Below are positions 5,760 to 11,493 of a stretch of 11,493 nt of DNA, piece after piece. Made by a program: the position numbers and the translations under genes. This DNA is from Methanolobus sp. UBA118 (GTDB lineage: Archaea; Halobacteriota; Methanosarcinia; Methanosarcinales; Methanosarcinaceae). The notes under the pieces were generated by a model, which worked only from the letters and a program-made list of their open reading frames with translations, did no database searches and was not told the DNA's origin. Location: contig DACO01000182.1 of NCBI GenBank assembly GCA_002508635.1, forward strand, positions 1 through 11,493, given 5' to 3'. Every line of letters begins with the position of its first letter. The stretch's first letter is position 1.

Positions 5760-8537
5760 TCAGACAGCCTTTAACTGATCTCTTAACACTGATACACCGC
5801 ATTCCAGTGAATCGTCCACTTTCTGTGAGTCAGTTCCACCGCCACGGGCCATATTCGGACGACCGCCGCCACCGCCGCCGACCACTTTAGACATTTCCCT
5901 CACAATGGAGCCTGCATTGGCACCGGCTTTCAGGGCATCGTCACCTGCAGCGGCTACGATCTTGACACTTTCGCCATCACTTGCGAGTATGGCCACGACA
6001 TCCCCGTTCTGTGTGAGCTCGCCTGCGATCTTTACCAGTTCGTCGGCATCCGCATTTGGTATAAGACTGGCTATAACACGCAGTCCTTCCACATCCCGGG
6101 CGTCATTTACCATGCCTGCAACACGGGCATGCGCGAGTTCATCCTTGAGTCTTTCATTCTCTTTCTTGAACTCCTTCCATTCACCGAAGAAACGCTCGAT
6201 CGTTGATGGCAGATGTTCGGGAAGTACGCGCAGGGCTTCTGCAGACTTGTCCAGATAGGATTCCATCTCCTGTGTGGCCCTGACAGCCGCGAGTCCTGCA
6301 GCGTATTCTATACGTTCCACACCGTCCTGTATACGCTCTGTCTTGAGCATCTTGATGGGACCTACAAGACCGGTACTTGTACAGTGGGTACCTCCGCAGG
6401 CTTCCACATCATCCGCTACCTTGAGCACACGTATCCTGTTGCCAGGAGGGACACCTCCCTGATAGAGCTTGAAGCCGTACTTTTTCTCGGCATCGATACG
6501 ATCCATCCATTCAGCAGTAACGCGCTGGTTATCCATTACAGTCTGGTTGGCTATCAGTTCCATCTGGTTGAGCTCATCCTGTGTGATACGTTTATAGTGG
6601 GATATATCAAGACGGGCACGGTCAACTGTCTTCTGTGCACCTGTCTGCCAGACATGATCACCAAGGACCTTCCTGGCAGCATCATTTACAATGTGAGTGG
6701 CAGTGTGATGACATGCATGGGCCATCCTTCTATCTTCGTTTACCTTGCCAACGACCATGTCACCTTTGCGCAGCTGAAGCTCGTCCACGACACCATCGAA
6801 AGTGTGAACCACGACACCATCCACGACCTGAACATCTATAACGTTCAATACATTGTCGTAAACGGTTATGGTACCATGGTCTGCGGGCTGTCCGCCACCT
6901 TCCGGATAGAAGAGGGTACTGTCAAGTACAAGATGGTTATCAAAAATATCCAGCACCACTGCCTCGAACTCAAGGCGCGTTGGCTCGTCATAGAAGAGAC
7001 GTTTTGTCTCCGGGAGCTTTTCGACCTTGGCGGCATAAGGGAAAACCTTCTCCTCCTTAGCCTCTGCCTTGCTGTGACCCTCTGCCACCAGTGAATAGAA
7101 GTTATCCGGGAGCTCGGTCTCCACACCCATCTCTGATGCGACCTCCTTTGAGATCTCCGGAGGAATACCGTGGCTGTCGTACATCTCGATAACAGTGTCA
7201 AGGGGTATTTTCTCACCTGCAGACTTATAGTGCTTTGCAGACTTCTGGATCATACGTCTTCCACGATCAAGGGTCTCCGAGAATTTCTTTTCCTCATGTT
7301 CCAGTATGTCCTGTATTACATCCAGTTTCTCGCTGAATTCAGGATACTCCGGCAGGTTGTTGATGTGCATCTCAACGATCTCGGACAGAGGAATCCTGAT
7401 CTCCATCTCATTCATCATCCTCAGGGTCCTGCGCAGCACCAGACGCGCGAGATATCCTGCCTTCACATTAGAAGGTATGATGCCGTCTGCCAGCATGAAG
7501 GTCAGACAGCGGCTATGATCGGTAATGGCGTATATGTTCTCCACAGGCTCCATAATGGCTGAAAGCTTGTCCACGGTGATACCGATACTGGACGCAACCT
7601 GTTTGCGCAGCTCAAAGAGATTTGCCTTCTCGCTGACATCCATGAGTCCCGCAAGGCGGGCATTCTGGGCGAGGATATTGGAGTATTCGGTATTGTCCAG
7701 CTCATGTTCAAGCCCCGCAAGTTCCATGAGCTCATTGACAATATTCGGGAAAACAGCGTCATATATGGTTGGCGAGCCCTGTGAAGCCCATACGAACCTC
7801 TCCAGTCCGTATCCCGTATCAACGATATAATTATCCATCTTCTGGTATTTGTCGCCCTTTATCTCAATATTGCCTTCCTTTGACTGCTCAAGGTCCATGA
7901 ACACAAGTGTCGCTACCTCAAGACCACCTACAAGTGCCTCAACACAGGGACCGGCATTGCCTCCGCCAGCCCAGGGCTCTTCCTTATAGGTCACAGCCAG
8001 TGGGTCCACACCAAGGGAGTTGAAGAGCTCGTCGCAGAGCTCCAGTGTGTGGTCCTTCCAGTAGACCTCTTCGTCCTTCTTATTGAAGGCATGATGCGCC
8101 ATCATCTCGAACGTGGTCAGATGACGACCGCTCCTGCCAACTGCATCAAGGTCTGAAAGACGGATACATGGCTGTGAGATCGTCAGTGGATTTGCCGGAG
8201 GGCGTACCTGTCCGGAAGTGACGAATGGCTGGAAATCGGCAATTGATGCGATTGTCAGATATATGTCGTCTCTCCACCTGGCCACGACAGGATATCTTTC
8301 CAGTCTGGTATGGCCTCTTTCTTCGAAAAAACTAAGATAATATTCCCTCATCTCTGCGAGGTCGAACTTTTTCTTGAAAACCGGATTACCTATGAAGCTA
8401 TATGGATCACAGGGAGCGTCGCCGCAGGTATTCCTGTCAAGGTCCCGTGTCCAGAAGAATTTACCGCATTTTGAACACTGCTTACGAATAAAGCCGTTTT
8501 CATAGAAAAAGTCAAGCTGATATTCATCCTCAAGCAT
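5760..8537 (-). CDS. alaS: Alanyl-tRNA synthetase, archaeal type
   Basis: A full-length 925-residue class II synthetase that charges tRNA-Ala in the cytoplasm. The archaeal N-terminal extension carries four cysteines, C21, C24, C38 and C43, a probable zinc site. The catalytic core follows, with RYPVVARWR (81-89) and the conserved segment RLSDLDAVGRSGRHLTTFEM. The editing domain that removes Ser or Gly from tRNA-Ala has HHTATH, giving H611 and H615, and CGGTH, giving C714 and H718; all four metal ligands are present. The C-Ala region ends with the glycine-rich motif GGGGGGRPNMARGGG (about 887-901). The start at 8537 fits the archaeal N-terminus and has no clear Shine-Dalgarno sequence. The KaiC-like ATPase gene follows after 10 nt. 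Nothing is truncated or missing. Confidence 0.98.
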   Translation of the reverse strand: MLEDEYQLDFFYENGFIRKQCSKCGKFFWTRDLDRNTCGDAPCDPYSFIGNPVFKKKFDLAEMREYYLSFFEERGHTRLERYPVVARWRDDIYLTIASIADFQPFVTSGQVRPPANPLTISQPCIRLSDLDAVGRSGRHLTTFEMMAHHAFNKKDEEVYWKDHTLELCDELFNSLGVDPLAVTYKEEPWAGGGNAGPCVEALVGGLEVATLVFMDLEQSKEGNIEIKGDKYQKMDNYIVDTGYGLERFVWASQGSPTIYDAVFPNIVNELMELAGLEHELDNTEYSNILAQNARLAGLMDVSEKANLFELRKQVASSIGITVDKLSAIMEPVENIYAITDHSRCLTFMLADGIIPSNVKAGYLARLVLRRTLRMMNEMEIRIPLSEIVEMHINNLPEYPEFSEKLDVIQDILEHEEKKFSETLDRGRRMIQKSAKHYKSAGEKIPLDTVIEMYDSHGIPPEISKEVASEMGVETELPDNFYSLVAEGHSKAEAKEEKVFPYAAKVEKLPETKRLFYDEPTRLEFEAVVLDIFDNHLVLDSTLFYPEGGGQPADHGTITVYDNVLNVIDVQVVDGVVVHTFDGVVDELQLRKGDMVVGKVNEDRRMAHACHHTATHIVNDAARKVLGDHVWQTGAQKTVDRARLDISHYKRITQDELNQMELIANQTVMDNQRVTAEWMDRIDAEKKYGFKLYQGGVPPGNRIRVLKVADDVEACGGTHCTSTGLVGPIKMLKTERIQDGVERIEYAAGLAAVRATQEMESYLDKSAEALRVLPEHLPSTIERFFGEWKEFKKENERLKDELAHARVAGMVNDARDVEGLRVIASLIPNADADELVKIAGELTQNGDVVAILASDGESVKIVAAAGDDALKAGANAGSIVREMSKVVGGGGGGRPNMARGGGTDSQKVDDSLECGVSVLRDQLKAV

Positions 8538-8729
8538 AATTATTCCAACTAGATGATTATTTGATGAAATTTATTCTTCCAAGTGTGCCCCAATGATTAA
8601 AAATGTTTCTTATAGAAATTTGCCGAAAATAAGCCTATCAATAAAATATAATAGTCAATATAAATATACATGATAAATAATGTCAATTGTATGCGTTTCT
8701 TAATTTTTTGAGGACTTTTTATCACCATG

Positions 8730-8741
8730 CTATGAACATAG
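8730..8741. repeat. Short perfect dyad CTATGAACATAG
   Basis: Five-bp arms around AA, 45-56 bp upstream of the candidate TATA box of the next gene. It could be a regulator site, but short dyads occur by chance in AT-rich DNA. Confidence 0.3.
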
Positions 8742-8760
8742 AACTGTCCATAAAACTACA

Positions 8761-8778
8761 TACTCAAAAAATCGAGTA
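8761..8778. repeat. Inverted repeat TACTC-N8-GAGTA upstream of a TATA box
   Basis: Five-bp arms flank an A-rich 8-bp spacer and end seven bases before the TATA-like box at 8786, next to the expected BRE position. This is a plausible site for a helix-turn-helix dimer acting on the 97-codon gene. Its centre is 34 bp from that of the dyad at 8730-8741, about three helical turns. Confidence 0.35.
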
Positions 8779-8785
8779 CATTATG

Positions 8786-8793
8786 TTTAAATA
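8786..8793 (+). promoter_or_regulatory. Candidate TATA box for the 97-codon gene
   Basis: TTTAAATA lies 35-42 nt upstream of the ATG at 8828. A start near 8812-8815 would give a leader of about 15 nt that still includes GGTGAT as a ribosome binding site. Confidence 0.6.
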
Positions 8794-8827
8794 GATGCTC
8801 AGAAACTAGCATAAATGGTGATGACCG

Positions 8828-9121
8828 ATGGAATCAATGCGATATATGTCATTTGTATTTAGAGGTTTGGTCGAAGAGTACAACAACTCAGGGGCAAGAC
8901 CTTCGGTTTTCATGGATGCTGGTGGTAATTTACAGGTATACCTGTGTGATCCCATCGTCGAAGAAAACAGAGAAGAATACGGTATAGATCTTGAAGGCGA
9001 ATATGACGTTAACGGTGGCCAGTTCACTGAGATGTATGACGCATTGAAACTTATTGCACCTGCTCCCCTTGAAGCTGAGACCAATCTGGATCTTAGAAAA
9101 AAAGTAGCTGACAAACGTTAA
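8828..9121 (+). CDS. Small protein of unknown function (97 residues)
   Basis: I do not recognise a family. The protein is acidic in the middle and mixed alpha/beta in pattern: a helical start (about 1-20), a possible beta hairpin around SVFMDAGGNLQVYLCD (26-41), an acidic stretch, then a helix and a Lys/Arg-rich tail. There is no signal peptide, membrane segment or metal motif; the single cysteine is C40. Coding is supported by a TATA box, a GGTGAT ribosome binding site five bases before the ATG, and a composition like its neighbours. It is followed after 62 nt by another small gene on the same strand, possibly cotranscribed. Confidence 0.75.
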   Translation: MESMRYMSFVFRGLVEEYNNSGARPSVFMDAGGNLQVYLCDPIVEENREEYGIDLEGEYDVNGGQFTEMYDALKLIAPAPLEAETNLDLRKKVADKR

Positions 9122-9183
9122 TTTGTTCTAGCACGGGAAAAACTGCAGGCATATGGACGAGGTCTGCAACAGGACGAGAGAGA

Positions 9184-9600
9184 ATGGACTACAAAAAACT
9201 CCTGAAAGTCTTGAAGAATTCCAAACAGGTTTACAGGGAAGACTATGTTAGGAAGATTTTCAGGAGCTCACACTACGACATAGGACTTTTTGAGACTCAG
9301 TTGAATGAATTCAATGAAACATTAAAAGGAAAAGATTCCGACCTTGCAAGAGAGTACATGGACAGGACAATACTTGCCCAGGTGCTTGATGATGCTTCCT
9401 TATTGCTTGAAATTGCAAGGGACAATAAATGCCTCAGTGAAGAACAGAATGAGGCGGTTGTTGATATTATAGAACAGCTTGACAGCATGAGCGAAGACAT
9501 AGAGGTCATCGAGCAGGTCAAAGCCCTTTCTGAACTACCGGAAGGTTCTGACCAGGAGATCATTTCCAGGGAAAGGAAAAGGATCTTTGCAAACGTGTGA
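9184..9600 (+). CDS. Small helical protein of unknown function (138 residues)
   Basis: No family is recognised. The sequence is almost entirely alpha-helical in pattern, with a basic N-terminal part (KKLLKVLKNSKQ) and an acidic centre and C-terminus, about four or five amphipathic helices. No membrane segment or catalytic motif is visible. The start at 9184 has only a weak purine-rich upstream region, and no better in-frame start was found. The 62-nt gap from the 97-codon gene and the T-tract after the stop suggest a two-gene unit. A protein-interaction role would fit the helical pattern but is a guess. Confidence 0.78.
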   Translation: MDYKKLLKVLKNSKQVYREDYVRKIFRSSHYDIGLFETQLNEFNETLKGKDSDLAREYMDRTILAQVLDDASLLLEIARDNKCLSEEQNEAVVDIIEQLDSMSEDIEVIEQVKALSELPEGSDQEIISRERKRIFANV

Positions 9601-9618
9601 TCACCGGGATTTTGCTCT

Positions 9619-9635
9619 TAGCTTTTTTTATTTTA
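9619..9635 (+). terminator. T-rich terminator after the 138-codon gene
   Basis: GC followed by seven T, an A and four more T, 18-34 nt after the stop at 9600. There is no clear hairpin. T-tracts of this kind are typical archaeal termination signals. Confidence 0.55.
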
Positions 9636-9643
9636 GCCATTAG

Positions 9644-9651
9644 TTTTAAAG
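9644..9651 (+). promoter_or_regulatory. Candidate TATA box for surE (leaderless)
   Basis: TTTTAAAG is centred about 27 bp upstream of the surE ATG. Archaeal transcription starts about 25 bp after the box, so the mRNA would begin at or within a few bases of the start codon. Confidence 0.55.
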
Positions 9652-9674
9652 CTTTGACCTACAAAGAGTAGGCC

Positions 9675-10463
9675 ATGTCCAGAAAGATCCTTCTTACCAA
9701 TGACGATGGAGTATATTCCGCAGGCATAAGAGCCGCTTACAGGAGCGTTGCGGACCTGGGGGATGTCACTGTGTCCGCACCCATTATGCAGCAAAGTGGA
9801 GTGGGACGTTCGATATCCATTTTTGAACCCCTCAGGGTAACGACGACCAGAATAGACGGTGTCGAGGTAAACGCGGTTGGCGGAACACCCACGGACTCTG
9901 TGATCATAGGTATGTTCACAATAATGAAAGAAAAACCCGACCTCATACTTTCAGGTTTCAATATCGGTGAGAACATCAGCACAGATACGATAACCACCTC
10001 AGGTACCATAGGTGCGGCACTGGAAGGTGCAAGTTACGGCATACCCGCAATTGCAGCATCTGTTCAGGTGAAAGAGGAAGGCGACAAGTTCGATGACCAC
10101 AGGGATTACCAGCATGACTTTGAAGTCGGTATCAAAGTAGTCAACAGGATAGCCAGGAAAGTCATTAAACACGGCCTTCCTGAGAACGTGGATCTGCTGA
10201 ACGTCAACCTGCCCTACCATGTAGAAGAGGACACCGAGATCGAGATCACACGTCTTGCCAGGAAGCTGTTCAGGACCGATGTGGAGGAAAGACACGATCC
10301 CAGGGGCAGGCCATACTACTGGATAGCAGGCGACCTGATAAATGAAGACGAAGAAGGAACCGATGTTGACGCACTTGTCAGCAAGGGACACATATCCGTA
10401 ACACCCATCTCACTGGATGCCACATCACCCATCGATTTCTCGGAGATTGAGCATCTGCTATAG
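9675..10463 (+). CDS. surE: 5'/3'-nucleotidase SurE
   Basis: A 262-residue SurE-family phosphatase that removes phosphate from nucleoside monophosphates and acts in the cytoplasm with a divalent metal. The metal-site residues are all present: D10 and D11 in LLTNDDG, S41, and N96 in SGFNIGEN. Other family blocks are GTPTDSV (70-76) and TSGTIGAALEGASYG (108-122). The length is normal. The start places NDDG close to the N-terminus as in the family, and a TATA box 27 bp upstream supports it. It ends with TAG. The gene stands alone: a T-tract separates it from the gene before, and the moaA unit converges on it from the right, with 42 bp between stops. Confidence 0.96.
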   Translation: MSRKILLTNDDGVYSAGIRAAYRSVADLGDVTVSAPIMQQSGVGRSISIFEPLRVTTTRIDGVEVNAVGGTPTDSVIIGMFTIMKEKPDLILSGFNIGENISTDTITTSGTIGAALEGASYGIPAIAASVQVKEEGDKFDDHRDYQHDFEVGIKVVNRIARKVIKHGLPENVDLLNVNLPYHVEEDTEIEITRLARKLFRTDVEERHDPRGRPYYWIAGDLINEDEEGTDVDALVSKGHISVTPISLDATSPIDFSEIEHLL

Positions 10464-10493
10464 AAGCTATATGATAAAAGATTAAAGTAAAGG

Positions 10494-10499
10494 AAAAAA
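10494..10499 (-). terminator. T6 tract after the moaA unit
   Basis: Six T on the minus strand begin 7 nt after the TAG of the 49-codon gene, in the 42-bp gap with surE. It is a simple archaeal-style termination signal without a hairpin. Confidence 0.35.
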
Positions 10500-10505
10500 C
10501 AGAAT

Positions 10506-10655
10506 CTATTTCTTTATTTTCAGAACTATCTCTGTGCAGTCATCCTCGACTCCGCGCAGAGTTCCTGTGGCACCGACCACGGTGCTTCCCAGGATATCCT
10601 GTACAAAACGATTTATCTCTATGTTTTTACCGTCAACTGTCAGTTCAACTTCCAT
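10506..10655 (-). CDS. 49-residue protein overlapping the end of moaA
   Basis: The translation begins MEVELTVDGKNIEINRFVQD and ends CTEIVLKIKK. The pattern is two beta strands, a helix (about 14-30) with a hydrophobic face, and a final beta strand, a compact ferredoxin- or ubiquitin-like beta-alpha-beta outline. It does not end in Gly-Gly, so it is not a MoaD. Coding is supported by the GGAGAG ribosome binding site (10662-10667) inside the end of moaA, the 11-bp overlap with the moaA stop, and the clean alternation of hydrophobic residues. The overlap suggests translational coupling to moaA. I cannot name the family; a small partner of molybdopterin synthesis or an unrelated conserved protein are both possible. 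Confidence 0.7.
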   Translation of the reverse strand: MEVELTVDGKNIEINRFVQDILGSTVVGATGTLRGVEDDCTEIVLKIKK

Positions 10656-11493
10656 TTTTATCTCTCCTCTCTGTGTAAAAAGGTACTCTTCTGCTCACTG
10701 CACGCTGCAGCAAGCCCGGCAGCTCTTCCGGATTTGCACCCGAAACATCCACCAGGTTGTTGTTCACCAGCAGACAGGGTTTGAGCTTGCCTTCCGCTGT
10801 GACACGTAACCTGTTGCAGTTGGCACAGAATTCCGTATTGTCAATGGGACGTACGAATTCCACTTCTGCACCATTGATTATGTATTTTTTCCTGTGATGC
10901 ATCCTGCGTACTTTGACATCGCTGGCACGGTCAAGCAGTTCATCCTCGACCTTATCGGCATCAACGTGGAACTCTGCAACATCCTTGAAATCCATAAGCT
11001 CGATCAGTTGCAGTATGACGTCTCCACTGAACTGTCCCGTGAATTCAAGCATATCCTCTATCTCCGTCTCGTTGAGGTCCTTCAGGAGCACCATATTGAC
11101 TTTAACGGGTTTCAGACCCACACGGACGGCTTCCTCTATGCCTTCGAGTACCTGACCTAGAACATCCTTTTTGCAGTTTGTGATCATGCGAAACTTTGCA
11201 GGGTCGAGTGTATCCAGACTCACGTTCACCCGGTCAAGCCCGGCATCTTTCAGGGATTGTGCCCTGTCCTTTAGCAAAATGGCATTTGTGGTCAGAGATA
11301 CATCCTTAAGAGGTGGCAGTGCGGCAAGGATCTCCTCAAGGTCCTTTCTGAGAAGAGGTTCCCCTCCGGATATCTTGAGACGATCGACACCAAAATCTGC
11401 AGCCGCCCTGACAATATTTACAATCGTACCAACCGACATCTCCCGGACACTGCCCGGATCTCCTTCGTTGTGACAGTAAATACAGTTGAGATT
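10645..11493 (-). CDS. moaA: GTP 3',8-cyclase MoaA, partial (5' end off the window)
   Basis: The last 282 residues of a radical SAM enzyme that converts GTP to 3',8-cyclo-dihydro-GTP, the first step of molybdopterin synthesis. The visible fragment starts NLNCIYCHNEG: the second and third cysteines of CxxxCxxC (C4 and C7 of the fragment) are present, and the first must lie just outside the window. The GGEP motif for SAM binding is at about 42-45. The second iron-sulfur site that binds GTP is complete: C223, C226 and C240 in FCANCNRLRVTAEGKLKPC. The protein ends KNGS and so lacks the C-terminal Gly-Gly of bacterial and human MoaA. Reading stays open to the right edge, so the internal ATG at 11439 is not the start. 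The 49-codon gene overlaps its stop. Confidence 0.95.
   Translation of the reverse strand, partial: NLNCIYCHNEGDPGSVREMSVGTIVNIVRAAADFGVDRLKISGGEPLLRKDLEEILAALPPLKDVSLTTNAILLKDRAQSLKDAGLDRVNVSLDTLDPAKFRMITNCKKDVLGQVLEGIEEAVRVGLKPVKVNMVLLKDLNETEIEDMLEFTGQFSGDVILQLIELMDFKDVAEFHVDADKVEDELLDRASDVKVRRMHHRKKYIINGAEVEFVRPIDNTEFCANCNRLRVTAEGKLKPCLLVNNNLVDVSGANPEELPGLLQRAVSRRVPFYTERRDKNGS

Larger units (their letters stand above)
8538..8827. other. Divergent AT-rich intergenic region between alaS and the 97-codon gene
   Basis: No ORF with coding character and no tRNA-like fold was seen. For alaS, two TATA-like stretches are visible on the minus strand: AATAAATTT (8567-8575), which would give an almost leaderless mRNA, and one at 8657-8668, which would give a leader of about 95 nt. 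For the plus-strand gene the box at 8786-8793 is the clear candidate. Two short dyads (8730-8741 and 8761-8778) lie just upstream of it. Confidence 0.5.

Noticed and set aside
6213..7094. 293-codon open frame on the plus strand, antisense to alaS
   Set aside because: It lies wholly inside the well-supported alaS gene, has no recognisable domain, is rich in Cys, His, Thr and Tyr as codon shadows often are, and has no promoter or ribosome binding site of its own.
8538..8827. A tRNA, riboswitch or T-box upstream of alaS
   Set aside because: No cloverleaf, stable stems or conserved motifs were seen; the region is AT-rich, and T-boxes are a bacterial device.
8806..9114. Minus-strand frame opposite the 97-codon gene
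   Set aside because: The plus-strand gene has a TATA box and a ribosome binding site; the minus frame has neither and is Ser/Leu-rich, as expected for a shadow.
10506..10655. MoaD-type sulfur carrier for the 49-residue protein
   Set aside because: It is too short and ends in KIKK rather than Gly-Gly, which is essential for a sulfur carrier.
11183..11439. ATG at 11439 as the start of moaA
   Set aside because: The frame stays open to the window edge and encodes the radical SAM cysteines upstream of this Met, so the true start lies beyond the window.

Overview
The window reads as a chromosomal segment of a euryarchaeon, most likely a methanogen of the Methanosarcinales (a Methanolobus/Methanococcoides-like relative is my best guess). 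The signs are archaellum genes of the fused FlaC/D/E type, an archaeal-type alanyl-tRNA synthetase with an N-terminal zinc-site extension, KaiC/GvpD-like ATPases, an archaeal-type MoaA, and AT-rich intergenic gaps with TATA-like boxes close to start codons. The genus is inferred from protein resemblance, not shown. I saw no tRNA, rRNA, CRISPR array, transposase or attachment site.

Layout. (1) 1-1646, minus strand: the start of an archaellum operon, arlCDE (flaC/D/E fusion) overlapping arlF, which runs off the left edge. (2) 1802-2821, plus strand: a class I SAM-dependent methyltransferase, divergent from the archaellum operon. (3) 2824-5749, minus strand: a signalling cluster of a lone receiver domain, a protein fusing a P-loop-less KaiC-like domain to a receiver, and a two-domain KaiC/GvpD-like ATPase whose second P-loop is degenerate. 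(4) 5760-8537, minus strand: alaS, 10 nt upstream of the ATPase gene and probably cotranscribed with it. (5) 8538-8827: a divergent AT-rich intergenic region. (6) 8828-9600, plus strand: two small genes of unknown function. (7) 9675-10463, plus strand: surE, probably transcribed with little or no leader. (8) 10506-11493, minus strand: moaA, cut by the right edge, overlapping a 49-codon gene just downstream.

How the genes may work together. The archaellum genes encode the cytoplasmic motor/switch protein and a stator-type pseudo-periplasmic protein. The receiver and KaiC-like proteins look like a compact signalling module without its own histidine kinase in this window. Its closeness to the motility operon is suggestive, but a divergent methyltransferase gene separates them. 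AlaS, SurE and MoaA are housekeeping functions. The least explained parts are the degenerate-KaiC/receiver module, the two small genes at 8828-9600 and the 49-residue protein coupled to moaA.
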